Positions 45,804-54,742 of a stretch of 64,000 bases of DNA are shown one piece after another; positions within the stretch are counted from its first letter, which is position 1; each line of letters opens with the position of its first letter. This DNA is from Klenkia brasiliensis. GTDB taxonomy: Bacteria > Actinomycetota > Actinomycetes > Mycobacteriales > Geodermatophilaceae. The notes beneath the pieces are model-generated. The model was not told the origin of the DNA and made no database searches. It saw only the letters and a list, made by a program, of their open reading frames with translations. The stretch is taken from positions 62,001 through 126,000 of the forward strand of contig NZ_FNCF01000008.1 in assembly GCF_900100695.1 (NCBI RefSeq). The letters run 5' to 3'. The position numbers and the translations under genes are program-made.

Positions 45804-47474
45804 GTGCCGGTGCCCGAGCTCCCCGTCCTCGCCGACCGGTACGAGCTGCGGTCGCTGATCGCCACCGGCGGCATGGGCCAGGTGTGGCGGGCGCACGACC
45901 GCCGGCTGTCTCGGCCGGTCGCGGTGAAGGTGCTGCGCGACGAGTACGCGGGTGACCCGGAGTTCCTGGCCCGGTTCCGCGCCGAGGCCCGGCACGCCGC
46001 GCTGCTGGGCCACCGCAACGTCACCGCGGTGTACGACTACGGCGAGACCGGGGTCGACGGGGGCGAGCACCTGGCCTGGCTGGTCATGGAGCTGGTGCCC
46101 GGGGAGTCCCTGGCCGCCGTCCGCCGGCGGGTGGGGGCGCTGCCGGCCGAGCAGGTGCTCGACGTGGTCGCGCAGGCCGGTGCCGGGCTGGCGGCGGCGC
46201 ACGAGGCCGGGATCGTGCACCGGGATGTCAAGCCCGGGAACCTGCTGCTGCGGCCCGACGGGTCGGTCGCCGTCACCGACTTCGGCATCGCCTGGTCGGC
46301 CGGGAGCACGGCGCTGACCAGTGCCGGGCAGGTGGTCGGCACGGCGCACTACCTGTCCCCGGAGCAGGCGCGGGGGCAGGTGGCCACCCCCGCCGGCGAC
46401 GTGTACGCCCTGGGCATGGTGGCCTACGAGCTGCTGGCCGGCCGGCGCGCCTTCGACGGCGACAACTCGGTGGCCGTGGCGATGCGGCAGCTGCACGACG
46501 AGCCCGACCCGCTGCCCGACACCGTCCCCGCCCCCGTGCGGGAGCTCGTCGCGGCGATGCTGGTCAAGGACGCCGCGGGCCGGCTGGCCGACGGCGACGC
46601 GGTGGTGGCCGCCGCCGAGGGCGCCCGCCGTCGGCTGGGCGCCACGGACGAACCCACCCGCCCGCTCGCCGTGGTCCCCCCCACCGCCCGGGCCCTGCTG
46701 CGCACCCCCGGTCCGGACCGGGGGCCGGCGCGCCCCCGCTGGACCCGCCGGCGGGTGCTGGCCTCGGCCGCGCTGACCGGGTTCCTCGTCGTGGGCGGCG
46801 GCGCGGTCGCGGTGGTCGGTCTCGGCGGCACCACGGCGCCGGCGGTGGCCGAGCCCGCGACGACCTCGAGCACCCCGGCCGCCGTGACCCTGGACGCCGC
46901 CGACTGGACCGGGCGTCCCGTGCAGGAGGTGGTCGCCGCGCTCACCGCTCTGGGCTTGTCGGTCACCAGCACCGAGGTGGCCGGCGACGGGTCCACCGCG
47001 GGCCTGGTCACCGGGGTCGACCCGACCGGCACGCCGCTGCCGCCCGGCGCCGCGGTCACCGTCTCCTACGGGTCGGCCGCCCCGGCGGCGGATCCGACCA
47101 CCGACCCCTCCCCCGCGACCGTCGACGTCCCGGCCGCACCCACGCTGACCGTCGTCTCCGACACCGGCGCCGCGGACACCGGCGCCGCCCCCGCGGCGGA
47201 GCAGGTCCCCGCGACCCAGGCCGCGGCGACCCGGGCGGCCGCGGAGGAGCCGGCCGGCACGGCTCCGGGGGCCGGGAGCACCCCGGGCCCCGATCGCGCA
47301 CCCGGGAACGGACCGGGGACCGGCACCGGCTCGGGCGCGGGGAACGGCCCGGGGAACGCCGCCCAACCGGGCAACGGCAACGGCAACGGCAACGGCCGGG
47401 GGAACGGCAACGGCCCGGGCGGCGGCCACCGGGACGACGACCAGGGACCCGGACGCGGGCACGGCGCCCCCTGA
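45804..47474 (+). CDS. Serine/threonine protein kinase with PASTA domain
   Basis: A 556-aa membrane kinase of the PknB type. The kinase domain is at about 12-270 (ATGGMGQVWRAHD Gly-loop, AVKVL Lys, HRDVKPGNLLL catalytic loop, TDFGIAW, GTAHYLSPEQARG). A juxtamembrane linker leads to a TM segment at about 315-338, one PASTA repeat (about 360-425), then a long Pro/Thr/Ala tail ending in a repeated Gly-Asn tract (GNGNGNGNGRGNGNGPGGG). The single PASTA and low-complexity tail are unusual against the usual 3-4 PASTA repeats. Confidence 0.93.
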   Translation: MPVPELPVLADRYELRSLIATGGMGQVWRAHDRRLSRPVAVKVLRDEYAGDPEFLARFRAEARHAALLGHRNVTAVYDYGETGVDGGEHLAWLVMELVPGESLAAVRRRVGALPAEQVLDVVAQAGAGLAAAHEAGIVHRDVKPGNLLLRPDGSVAVTDFGIAWSAGSTALTSAGQVVGTAHYLSPEQARGQVATPAGDVYALGMVAYELLAGRRAFDGDNSVAVAMRQLHDEPDPLPDTVPAPVRELVAAMLVKDAAGRLADGDAVVAAAEGARRRLGATDEPTRPLAVVPPTARALLRTPGPDRGPARPRWTRRRVLASAALTGFLVVGGGAVAVVGLGGTTAPAVAEPATTSSTPAAVTLDAADWTGRPVQEVVAALTALGLSVTSTEVAGDGSTAGLVTGVDPTGTPLPPGAAVTVSYGSAAPAADPTTDPSPATVDVPAAPTLTVVSDTGAADTGAAPAAEQVPATQAAATRAAAEEPAGTAPGAGSTPGPDRAPGNGPGTGTGSGAGNGPGNAAQPGNGNGNGNGRGNGNGPGGGHRDDDQGPGRGHGAP

Positions 47475-47539
47475 CCGTCCGGGGACCCGCGGCCGGGGGT
47501 GCGACGATCGGCGGCACCACCGGCGAGGAGGACCACCCC

Positions 47540-48400
47540 GTGACGATCTCCACCCTGGCGTGGGTCACCACCCACCCGGCCCGCGGCCGCGACGACGACG
47601 AGCCCCTCGCGCTGGCGGCCCTCCTGCGCACCGGGGTCGCCGTCGAGGTCGTCGACCGGGACGACGCCGGGGTCGACTGGGCCGCCTTCGACCGGGCGGT
47701 GCTGCGCTCGACCTGGGACTACGCCGACCGGCTCCCCGCCTTCCTGGACTGGCTCGCCCGGGTGGACGGGGTCACCGACCTGGTCAACCCGCTCCCCGCC
47801 GTCCGGTGGAGCCTGGACAAGCACTACCTGCGCGAGCTGGCCGACGCGGGCGTGCCGGTCACCCCGACGGAGTTCGTGCCGCCCGGCACCGCGCCGGCCT
47901 TCCCGGCCGGCCGCTTCGTCGTCAAGTCGGCCGTGGGTGCCGGCAGCCGGGGGACGTCGACGTACCGCCCGGGCCAGGAGGACGCCGCCGCCGACCACGT
48001 CGGCGGCCTGCACCGCAGCGGCCAGGTGCCGCTGGTGCAGCCCTTCGTCCCGTCCGTGGCGACCGACGGCGAGTGGCCGCTGGTCTTCCTCGGCGGTGCG
48101 TTCAGCCACGCGGCGAGCAAGCGCGTCGCGGTCCCCGAGGCCGCGCTGGTGCAGGACCTGTTCGCGCAGGAGGAGAACGCCGCGCACACCGCCACCGCCG
48201 AGCAGGTGCAGGTGGCCGGGACGGCGCTGGACGTGGTCACCCGCAGGTTCGGCCCCCTGCGCTACGCGCGGGTGGACCTGGTGCGCGCCGAGGACGGCAC
48301 CTCCCAGGTGCTGGAGGTCGAGCTGGTCGAGCCCTCGCTGTTCCTCACCTGCGCCGACCCCGCGGCCCCGGACCGGCTGGCCGCCGCGCTCACCGGCTGA
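47540..48400 (+). CDS. ATP-grasp domain protein
   Basis: A 286-aa enzyme of the ATP-grasp fold. The N-terminal domain (WDYADRLPAFLDWLARV) is followed by the ATP-binding lysine region FVVKSAVGAGSRGT and the metal-binding C-terminal LEVELVEPSLFL. It is similar to glutathione-synthetase-like ligases; substrates unknown. ATG/GTG start near 47540 with GAGGAGGA before it. Confidence 0.88.
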   Translation: MTISTLAWVTTHPARGRDDDEPLALAALLRTGVAVEVVDRDDAGVDWAAFDRAVLRSTWDYADRLPAFLDWLARVDGVTDLVNPLPAVRWSLDKHYLRELADAGVPVTPTEFVPPGTAPAFPAGRFVVKSAVGAGSRGTSTYRPGQEDAAADHVGGLHRSGQVPLVQPFVPSVATDGEWPLVFLGGAFSHAASKRVAVPEAALVQDLFAQEENAAHTATAEQVQVAGTALDVVTRRFGPLRYARVDLVRAEDGTSQVLEVELVEPSLFLTCADPAAPDRLAAALTG

Positions 48401-48404
48401 GGCG

Positions 48405-49892
48405 TCAGCCGGCGTGCACCGCCGCCTCGGCGGGCAGGTCCTCCCGGCTGGCCTTGATCAGCACCGCGGAGACGACCGCGGCGACCAGCAGGAAGCCCGC
48501 CCCCCACGCGAAGGCGGTCGTGTAGCCCTCGACCTGGGCGACGAGCGGGGCGGTGGGGTCGGCAGGCGTCGGCGGCCGCTCGGCCAGCGCCTCGGTGATC
48601 GCGGTGACCGAGAAGGTGGCCAGCAGCGCCGTGCCCACGGAGGCGCCGACCTGCTGCACGGCCTGCAGCACCGCGCTGGCCGCGCCGGCGTCGTGCTCCC
48701 CGACCCCGACGAGGGCCAGATTCGACAGCGGCACGAAGGTGAAGCCGAGACCCAGGCCCAGCAGCACCTGCCCGGGTAGGGCGACCTGCCAGAACGGGGT
48801 GGACAGGCCCAGGAAGGACAGCAGGAACAGCCCGGCTGCGGCGAACAGACCGCCGGCGACCATCAGCGGCTTGGGCCCGACCCGCGGGACGAGCTGGCTG
48901 GCGCTGCCGGCCGCGACCAGCACGCCGGCGGTCACCGGCAACGAGGCGAAGCCGGCGGCGACCGGGGTGTAGCCGAGCACCTGCTGGAAGTAGAGGCTGA
49001 GGAAGAAGAAGGACCCGATGAGCCCGGCCCCGACGAGCGTGGCGGTCAGGTACGCCCCGCCGCGGTTGCGGTCGAGCACCAGCCGCATCGGCAGCAGCGG
49101 GTTGCGCACCCGCAGCTCCACGACGACGAACGCGGCGACCAGGACCAGGCCGACACCGATGAAGGCCAGGGCCGGGCCGTTGGCCCACGGGCTGCCGCCG
49201 TCCCCGGACTGCGCCGCCTCGGCCACCTTGGTGAAGCCGTAGACCAGGGAGGCCAGCCCGACGGTCACCAGCACGGCACCGGGGACGTCGTAGGTGGTCT
49301 CCCCCGGCGCCCGCGACTCCGGCACGATCCGCCAGGCGGCGACGACGGCGAGGACCGCGATCGGCACGTTCACCCAGAAGCACCAGCGCCAGTCGGCGTA
49401 CTCGGTGAGCACACCGCCCAGCAGCAGGCCGACCGCCGAGCCGCCGCCGGCGATGGCGCCGTAGACGGCGAAGGCCTTGGCCCGCTCGGCCGCGTCGGTG
49501 AACAGCACGGTGATCAGCGCCAGGGAGGCCGGGCCGAGCAGCGCACCGAAGGTGCCCTGCAGGGCGCGGGCGGCGAACAGCATCGCCTCGTTGGTCGCCA
49601 GCCCACCCAGCGCCGAGGCGAGGGCGAAGCCGACCGCGCCGACCAGGTAGGTCCGCTTGCGGCCCCAGAAGTCCGCGACCCGCCCGCCCAGCAGCAGGAA
49701 CCCGCCGAAGGTCAGCGTGTAGGCGGTGACGATCCACTGCTGGTTCGCCTCGGTGATGTCCAGGTCGGCCGAGACGGCCGGCAGCGCGATGTTCACGATG
49801 GTCGCGTCGAGCACGATCATCAGGACCGTCACGGCGATGACGGCCAGGGCCAGCCAGCGCTGCGGGTAGGGGTGGGCGTCGGGCTCGGTCAC
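48405..49892 (-). CDS. MFS drug exporter, DHA2/EmrB-QacA family
   Basis: A 495-aa permease with 14 predicted TM segments. The N-terminal TVLMIVLDATIVNIALPAV and GGRVADFWGRKRTYL are the DHA2 motifs. Substrate unknown. GTG 49892 has GAGGGA before it. The adjacent DHA2 gene (49982-51433) is a paralogue with a different regulator context. Confidence 0.93.
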   Translation of the reverse strand: MTEPDAHPYPQRWLALAVIAVTVLMIVLDATIVNIALPAVSADLDITEANQQWIVTAYTLTFGGFLLLGGRVADFWGRKRTYLVGAVGFALASALGGLATNEAMLFAARALQGTFGALLGPASLALITVLFTDAAERAKAFAVYGAIAGGGSAVGLLLGGVLTEYADWRWCFWVNVPIAVLAVVAAWRIVPESRAPGETTYDVPGAVLVTVGLASLVYGFTKVAEAAQSGDGGSPWANGPALAFIGVGLVLVAAFVVVELRVRNPLLPMRLVLDRNRGGAYLTATLVGAGLIGSFFFLSLYFQQVLGYTPVAAGFASLPVTAGVLVAAGSASQLVPRVGPKPLMVAGGLFAAAGLFLLSFLGLSTPFWQVALPGQVLLGLGLGFTFVPLSNLALVGVGEHDAGAASAVLQAVQQVGASVGTALLATFSVTAITEALAERPPTPADPTAPLVAQVEGYTTAFAWGAGFLLVAAVVSAVLIKASREDLPAEAAVHAG

Positions 49893-49981
49893 AGCTGTCC
49901 CTCGGTGCGGGTGGGTGGGTTCGGGTGCGGACGCCGTCGGCCGACACCTGGACGGTAGCTGTGTGCAACCAGTTCGGCGCG

Positions 49982-51433
49982 TCAGTGCTCGTCGGTGGCC
50001 CGGGAGTCGGTGAGCGACAGGGCGCCGTAGGTGGCGACCAGGCCGACGACGCCGGCCAGCACCAGGTAGGTGATCCGCTCCCCGCCGAAGAAGGACGTCA
50101 CCAGGTCCGACGTCCAGACCCCGGCGGGCAGCGTCGCGGTCACCAGCGCGGCGATCATGGTGCCGACGACGGCGGTGCCGAGGCTGGTGCCGATCTCCTG
50201 GGCGGTGTCGTTGAGCGCGGCCCCCATGGTGGTGCGGTTGGCCGGCATCGCCTCCACCAGCGCGACCGCGCAGATGGTCATGATGGTGCGCAGCCCGACG
50301 GTCAGCACGACCATCGCGACCGCGATCGCCGGGTAGCCGTGCTCGACCCCCCAGGCCATGCCGAGCATCGCCACCACGAGCAGGACCGCGCCGACCAGGC
50401 AGGCCGTGCGGTGGCCGAACCGGGCCGCCAGCCACTCCGACAGCGGGGTGGCGGCGATCATCGTGACGATCAGCGGCAGGTTGGCCAGGCCCGCCCGGAC
50501 CGGGCTCCAGCCGTACGCGTACTGGAAGTGCAGGACCAGCCCGAACATGACGCTGGCCATGGTGATCGAGGCGGCCATCTGAGTGATGGCCGCGCCGCGG
50601 GCCGGCCCGGCCGCGAACAGCCGGAGGTCGACCATCGGGTGCTCGGCGGCCAGCTCGTGCCGGACGAAGAGGGTGCCCGCGGCCAGGGAGCCCAGCGCCG
50701 CGAGGAGGGTGACGGGTGCGAGCCAGCCGTGCTGGACGCCGCTGGTGAGCGCGTAGCAGCCCAGGCCGACGGCGGCGACCGTCAGGACGGCGCCGGGCAG
50801 GTCCAGGGGGTCGGCGGTCAGGTCCTCGCGGCGGTCGGCGGGCACGCCGAACCGGACGCCGATCCAGGCGATGAGCGCGATGGGGGCGTTGACCAGCAGC
50901 AGCCAGGTCCAGCTCACGTGCGCCAGCGCGGTGCCGCCGAGCAGCGGGCCGAGCACGAAGCCGGACATGCCGACGACCATGACGACGGTGATGGCGCGCA
51001 TCCGCAGCTTCTCGTCGTCGAAGAGCCGGAAGATCAGCGACATGGTCACCGGGGCCATCGCCGCGGCGGCGAGGCCGAGCGCGGCGCGCAGCGCGATGAG
51101 CTCACCGGTGGTGGACACCCACACGACGGCGAGGCTGGTCGCGCCGAAGGCGGCCAGACCGGTGAGCAGCACCCGCCGGCGCCCGAGCCGGTCGGCGGCC
51201 GCGCCCGCGGTGAGCAGGAGACCGCCGAAGGTGAGGGAGTAGGCGCCGGTGACCCACTGCAGCGCGGTCGTCCCGCTGCCCAGGTCGCGGCCGATGGTGG
51301 GCAGCGCGATCGACAGCAGCGTGTTGTCGACCATCTCGACGAAGAAGGCCAGGCAGAGCGCGGCGAGCGGCACGGCGGCGGCCCGCAGCGACGCGTGGGT
51401 CGGTGCGGGGGCGACGGGGTGGGTGGTGGTCAT
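49982..51433 (-). CDS. MFS drug exporter, DHA2 family, TetR-controlled
   Basis: A 483-aa permease with 14 TM segments: VEMVDNTLLSIALPTI and AAADRLGRRRVLL. It is divergent from a TetR gene with three tandem operators in the gap, so it is very likely induced by a ligand of that regulator. The product ends DSRATDEH. Confidence 0.93.
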   Translation of the reverse strand: MTTTHPVAPAPTHASLRAAAVPLAALCLAFFVEMVDNTLLSIALPTIGRDLGSGTTALQWVTGAYSLTFGGLLLTAGAAADRLGRRRVLLTGLAAFGATSLAVVWVSTTGELIALRAALGLAAAAMAPVTMSLIFRLFDDEKLRMRAITVVMVVGMSGFVLGPLLGGTALAHVSWTWLLLVNAPIALIAWIGVRFGVPADRREDLTADPLDLPGAVLTVAAVGLGCYALTSGVQHGWLAPVTLLAALGSLAAGTLFVRHELAAEHPMVDLRLFAAGPARGAAITQMAASITMASVMFGLVLHFQYAYGWSPVRAGLANLPLIVTMIAATPLSEWLAARFGHRTACLVGAVLLVVAMLGMAWGVEHGYPAIAVAMVVLTVGLRTIMTICAVALVEAMPANRTTMGAALNDTAQEIGTSLGTAVVGTMIAALVTATLPAGVWTSDLVTSFFGGERITYLVLAGVVGLVATYGALSLTDSRATDEH

Positions 51434-51449
51434 GGCACACCTCCGAGTG

Positions 51450-51503
51450 ATCGAACAACGTTCGATTCTCGAACGCGGTTCGAACCATAGAACGCCGTTC
51501 GAT
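51450..51503. promoter_or_regulatory. Three tandem TCGAAC-N3-GTTCGA operators
   Basis: Dyad 1 is 51450-51466 (ATCGAAC, aac, GTTCGAT), perfect. Dyad 2 is 51469-51483 (TCGAAC, gcg, GTTCGA), perfect. Dyad 3 is 51487-51503 (ATAGAAC, gcc, GTTCGAT), one mismatch. Centres are 18 and 19 bp apart. They fill the gap between the divergent exporter and TetR genes, so the TetR likely represses both. Confidence 0.85.
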
Positions 51504-51514
51504 AGAGTGCAAGC

Positions 51515-52192
51515 ATGACCGGACGACGACGGGCGACCCACTCGCTGGAGGCCGTCCTGGCAGAAGCCATCGCCCTGCTCGACGAGGCAGGGGAACCGGC
51601 GCTGACCTTCCGGGCGCTGGCCGCCCGGCTGGGCGGCGGCGTCGCCAGCATCTACTGGTACGTGTCCAGCAGGGACGAGCTGCTGGACCGGGCCACCGAC
51701 GAGGTGATGGGCCGCCTGCTGGAGGACACCGCCGACCTGGGCCGGGGTCCCGACCCCGTGGCGGACCTGCGCGCCCTGTCGCTGGCCCTGTTCGACGAGA
51801 TGCGCCGCCGGCCCTGGTTCGGCACCTACATGCTGCGCAACACCGGCCTGCAGCCGAACTCGATGCTGATGTTCGACCGGCTGGGCCAGCAGCTCATGCG
51901 CCTGGACCTCACCGCGAAGCAGCAGTTCCACGCGGTGTCGTCGCTGGTCAACTACGTCGTCGGGGTGGCCGCGGACATGGCGCAGCCGCCACCGCAGGAG
52001 TTCCTCGACAGCGGGATGGAGCCCGACCGGTTCCTGGCGGTGTACGCCGAGCGGTGGCGCGCGCTGGACCCCGACCGGTACCCCTTCGCCCACCACGTCG
52101 CCGACGAGTTCGCCGTCCACGACGACGAGGAGGTCTTCCGGTCCGGTCTGGACCTGCTGCTCGCCGGCATCCGGGCGCAGGCCGGCCGGTGA
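51515..52192 (+). CDS. TetR family transcriptional regulator
   Basis: A 225-aa repressor. The helix-turn-helix is FRALAARLGGGVASIYWYVSSRDELLDRA (residues 30-58), TetR/AcrR type, with a TetR_C ligand-binding helical domain. It starts 12 nt after the third operator and shares the gap with the DHA2 exporter. The stop overlaps the GNAT gene start (GTGA). Confidence 0.94.
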   Translation: MTGRRRATHSLEAVLAEAIALLDEAGEPALTFRALAARLGGGVASIYWYVSSRDELLDRATDEVMGRLLEDTADLGRGPDPVADLRALSLALFDEMRRRPWFGTYMLRNTGLQPNSMLMFDRLGQQLMRLDLTAKQQFHAVSSLVNYVVGVAADMAQPPPQEFLDSGMEPDRFLAVYAERWRALDPDRYPFAHHVADEFAVHDDEEVFRSGLDLLLAGIRAQAGR

Positions 52193-52779
52193 CGGGCCGG
52201 CCCCCTGCCCCGGTCGGCGTGCGGGCCGGCACGCCGCTGGTCACCCCGCGGCTGGTCGTGCGGTCCTTCCGGGTCGCCGACACCGCCGACCTCCTCTCCT
52301 ACCAGGACCACCCCGACGTCCGCCGGCACCTGCCCGGACCGGCCATGGACGCCGCCGCGGCCGGGCGGTACGTCGCCGCGCAGGCCGCGCTCACCGGCGC
52401 CGAGGTCGACGCCTGGCACGGGTGGGCCGTGGAGCTGCGGGCCACCGGCCGGGTCATCGGCGACGTGGGCGTGTGGGTGCCCGCCGGGGACCCACCGCGT
52501 GGCGACGTCGGGTTCCAACTGGCGCCGAGCCACCACCGGCAGGGCTTCGCCACCGAGGCGGTGTCCGCGCTGTGCGACCACCTCCTGGGCACCGCGGGGC
52601 TGGTCTGCCTGACCGCGGGCTGCGACGCCGCGAACGCCGGGTCCCAGGCGGTGCTGCGGGCCGTGGGCATGACCGCCCTGGTGTCGACCGGCGGGACGGT
52701 CCGCTTCGAGCTCCGGGGCCGGGCTCACCCCGTCGGGGACCCCGGCAGCCAGGGGACGTGCCCGACCAGGAGCGCGTAG
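52189..52779 (+). CDS. GNAT family N-acetyltransferase (RimJ/RimL type)
   Basis: A 196-aa acetyltransferase of the RimJ type: LVVRSFRVADTADLLSYQDHPDVRRHL start, GDVGFQLAPSHHRQGFATEAVSALCDHL (acetyl-CoA loop), CDAANAGSQAVLRAVGM end. GTG 52189 overlaps the TetR stop. The 3' end overlaps the CPBP gene by 55 nt. Confidence 0.9.
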   Translation: MTGRPPAPVGVRAGTPLVTPRLVVRSFRVADTADLLSYQDHPDVRRHLPGPAMDAAAAGRYVAAQAALTGAEVDAWHGWAVELRATGRVIGDVGVWVPAGDPPRGDVGFQLAPSHHRQGFATEAVSALCDHLLGTAGLVCLTAGCDAANAGSQAVLRAVGMTALVSTGGTVRFELRGRAHPVGDPGSQGTCPTRSA

Positions 52780-53546
52780 CCGACGAAGGCGACGACGTCG
52801 ATGAGGGTGTGCGCCACCACCAGCGGGCCGACCCGGCCCCAGCGCTGGTACAGCCGCCCGAACAGCAGCCCCATCGCCACGTTGCCGACGAACCCGCCCA
52901 GGCCCTGGTAGAGGTGGTAGCTGCCCCGCAGCACCGCGCTCACCGCCAGGGCGCGGCCGTCGGACCAGCCCAGCTGGCGCAGCCGGTGCAGCAGGTAGGC
53001 CGCGACCAGCACCTCCTCGAGCACCGCGTTCTGCGCGGCGGACAGCACCAGCACCGGGATCCGCCACCACGTGTCGGGCAGCGCCTCGGGCACCACCGTC
53101 AGGTTCGCCCCCACCCCGCGGGCGGCGAGGTACAGGGCCAGCCCGGTGCCGCCGACGAGGGCGGCCAGGCCGACCCCGCGGGCCAGGTCCGCGCCGGCCC
53201 GCACGGGACGCAGCCCCAGCGGGCGGGTGCCCTCGCCGGACCGGGTGAGCAGGTGCACGACCAGCAGCACCGGCACCAGCCCGGTGAGGAGGTAGGTCAG
53301 CTGCAGTGCGAGGTCCAGCCACGGCCGGCCGGGCGCCGCCGACCCGTTGAGCACCGCGGCCTGCTGTGCGAGCGGAGCGGGCTCGAGCAGCGCACCGACG
53401 AACTGCACCGCCGCGCGGACCCCGGACGCCCCCAGCGAGAGCGCGAAGACCAGCCACACCTCGGTGACCAGCCAGCGCCGCGGCAGGGCGCCGGCCGGTC
53501 CCGCGGTCAGGGGTGCTGCTCGCCGGTCGCCGACGTCGGGTGTCAC
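52725..53546 (-). CDS. CPBP family intramembrane protease
   Basis: A 273-aa membrane protein with about 7-8 TM segments. The catalytic motif EExxxR is partly changed (NAVLEEVLVAAYLLHRL), with a second motif RGSYHLYQG and a third HTLIDVVAF. This matches CPBP/Abi-type proteins. The Arg of EExxxR is not in the canonical place, so activity should be tested. GTG 53546. Confidence 0.82.
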   Translation of the reverse strand: MTPDVGDRRAAPLTAGPAGALPRRWLVTEVWLVFALSLGASGVRAAVQFVGALLEPAPLAQQAAVLNGSAAPGRPWLDLALQLTYLLTGLVPVLLVVHLLTRSGEGTRPLGLRPVRAGADLARGVGLAALVGGTGLALYLAARGVGANLTVVPEALPDTWWRIPVLVLSAAQNAVLEEVLVAAYLLHRLRQLGWSDGRALAVSAVLRGSYHLYQGLGGFVGNVAMGLLFGRLYQRWGRVGPLVVAHTLIDVVAFVGYALLVGHVPWLPGSPTG

Positions 53547-53599
53547 GGCCGCAGTGTCGACGGGCCGGCTGTGCGTTCCCTGGTGGTCGCCGGGGCGGG

Positions 53600-54307
53600 T
53601 CAGGGACGGGGCGCCACCGCGGCGTGCAGCTGCGCGGGCGGGCCGGCCAGCAACCGCTTGGCCTCCCGGGTCTCCTCGTCGGCCAGCACCTCGTCGGCGC
53701 CGGCGGCCAGGCCGTCGAGGACGGCCCGGACGACGTCCGCGGGGTCGTTCTTGGGCACGTCCCAGCCGGCCATCATGTCGGTGTCCGTGGAGGACAGGTG
53801 CGCGCCGAGGACCTGGGTGCCCTGGGCGGCCAGCGCCAGCCGGGTGCTGTGGGTCAGCGACCACTGCGCCGCCTTGGCCGCGGCGTAGGCGCCGTTGCCC
53901 GGGTAGGTGCGGAAGGAGAGCACCGACAGCACGTTGACCACGGCTCCCCCACCGGCCCGGGCCAGCGCCGGGGCGAAGGCGCGGGTGACGCGCAGCGTGC
54001 CCCAGTAGTGCACGTCCATCTCCTCCCGGGCACGGTCCAGGTCCCCGGTGAGCAGGTCGGTGAGGGTGGCGATGCCGGCGTTGTTGACCAGCAGGGACAC
54101 GTCCGGGGCGTGCGCGGCGGCGAGGTCGACGCTGCGCTGGTCGGTGACGTCGAGCCGGAGCGGCTCGACGCCGGGGAGGTCGACGGTGCGGGGGTCGCGG
54201 GCGGTGGCGTGCACGCGTGCACCGCGGGCCAGGAGCTGGCGGGCGAACTCGCGGCCCAGGCCCCGGTTGGCGCCGGTGACCAGTGCGGTGGCGTTCTCGA
54301 TGTCCAT
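53600..54307 (-). CDS. Short-chain dehydrogenase/reductase
   Basis: A 235-aa classical SDR: cofactor motif TGANRGLGREFARQLL, LLVNNAGIATLTDLL, catalytic S-x-YxxxK (NVLSVLSFRTYPGNGAYAAAKAA). Substrate unknown. It is divergent from a MerR gene with a MerR-type promoter between them. Confidence 0.92.
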   Translation of the reverse strand: MDIENATALVTGANRGLGREFARQLLARGARVHATARDPRTVDLPGVEPLRLDVTDQRSVDLAAAHAPDVSLLVNNAGIATLTDLLTGDLDRAREEMDVHYWGTLRVTRAFAPALARAGGGAVVNVLSVLSFRTYPGNGAYAAAKAAQWSLTHSTRLALAAQGTQVLGAHLSSTDTDMMAGWDVPKNDPADVVRAVLDGLAAGADEVLADEETREAKRLLAGPPAQLHAAVAPRP

Positions 54308-54314
54308 GCGTCCG

Positions 54315-54346
54315 ACGCTAGGATCTGACACGCGTGTGAGGTTCAA
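54315..54346 (-). promoter_or_regulatory. MerR-type promoter of the SDR gene
   Basis: On the minus strand, -35 TTGAAC (54346-54341) and -10 TAGCGT (54320-54315) are 20 bp apart. A perfect 10-bp palindrome ACACGCGTGT (54328-54337) lies in the spacer. A 19-20 bp spacer with a centred dyad is the classic MerR-activated design. The ATG is only 8 nt after the -10, so the mRNA may be leaderless. Confidence 0.65.
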
Positions 54347-54384
54347 GACCGGCTGCTGTGAGCTGCGGCACGAGGAGGACGAGG

Positions 54385-54738
54385 GTGCGGATCGGGGAAC
54401 TGGCCCGGCGGACCGGGGTGAGCACCAGGTCCCTGCGCTGGTACGGCGAGCTGGACCTGCTGCGGGAGCACCGGACCGGCGGCGGGCACCGCGAGTACGA
54501 CGCGGACGCGGTGGCCCGCGTGGAGCTGATCCAGCTGCTGTTCGCCGCCGGGGTCCCGGCCCGGCACGTGGCCGAGCTGCTGCCCTGCATCTACTCGGGG
54601 ACGACGACACCGGCCATGGTCGCGCGCCTGGAGGAGGAGCGGTCCTCCCTCGCCGAGCGGGCCCGCTCGCTGGCCGAGACCCTCGGGCGGCTGGACCAGG
54701 TCCTGGTCGAGGCACGGGCCCGCGTGGTCGTCGCCTGA
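54385..54738 (+). CDS. MerR family transcriptional regulator
   Basis: A 117-aa regulator with the standard N-terminal HTH (RIGELARRTGVSTRSLRWYGELDLLREHRTGGGHREYDADA) and a coiled-coil dimer helix, with no large effector domain. It is divergent from the SDR gene and most probably activates it. GTG 54385 follows GAGGAGGA. Confidence 0.92.
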   Translation: MRIGELARRTGVSTRSLRWYGELDLLREHRTGGGHREYDADAVARVELIQLLFAAGVPARHVAELLPCIYSGTTTPAMVARLEEERSSLAERARSLAETLGRLDQVLVEARARVVVA

Positions 54739-54742
54739 CCGG

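Noticed and set aside
45648-47462. 604-aa open frame antisense to the PASTA kinase
   Set aside because: Arg/Gly-rich, no domain, and the plus strand encodes a complete kinase. It is a GC-bias shadow.
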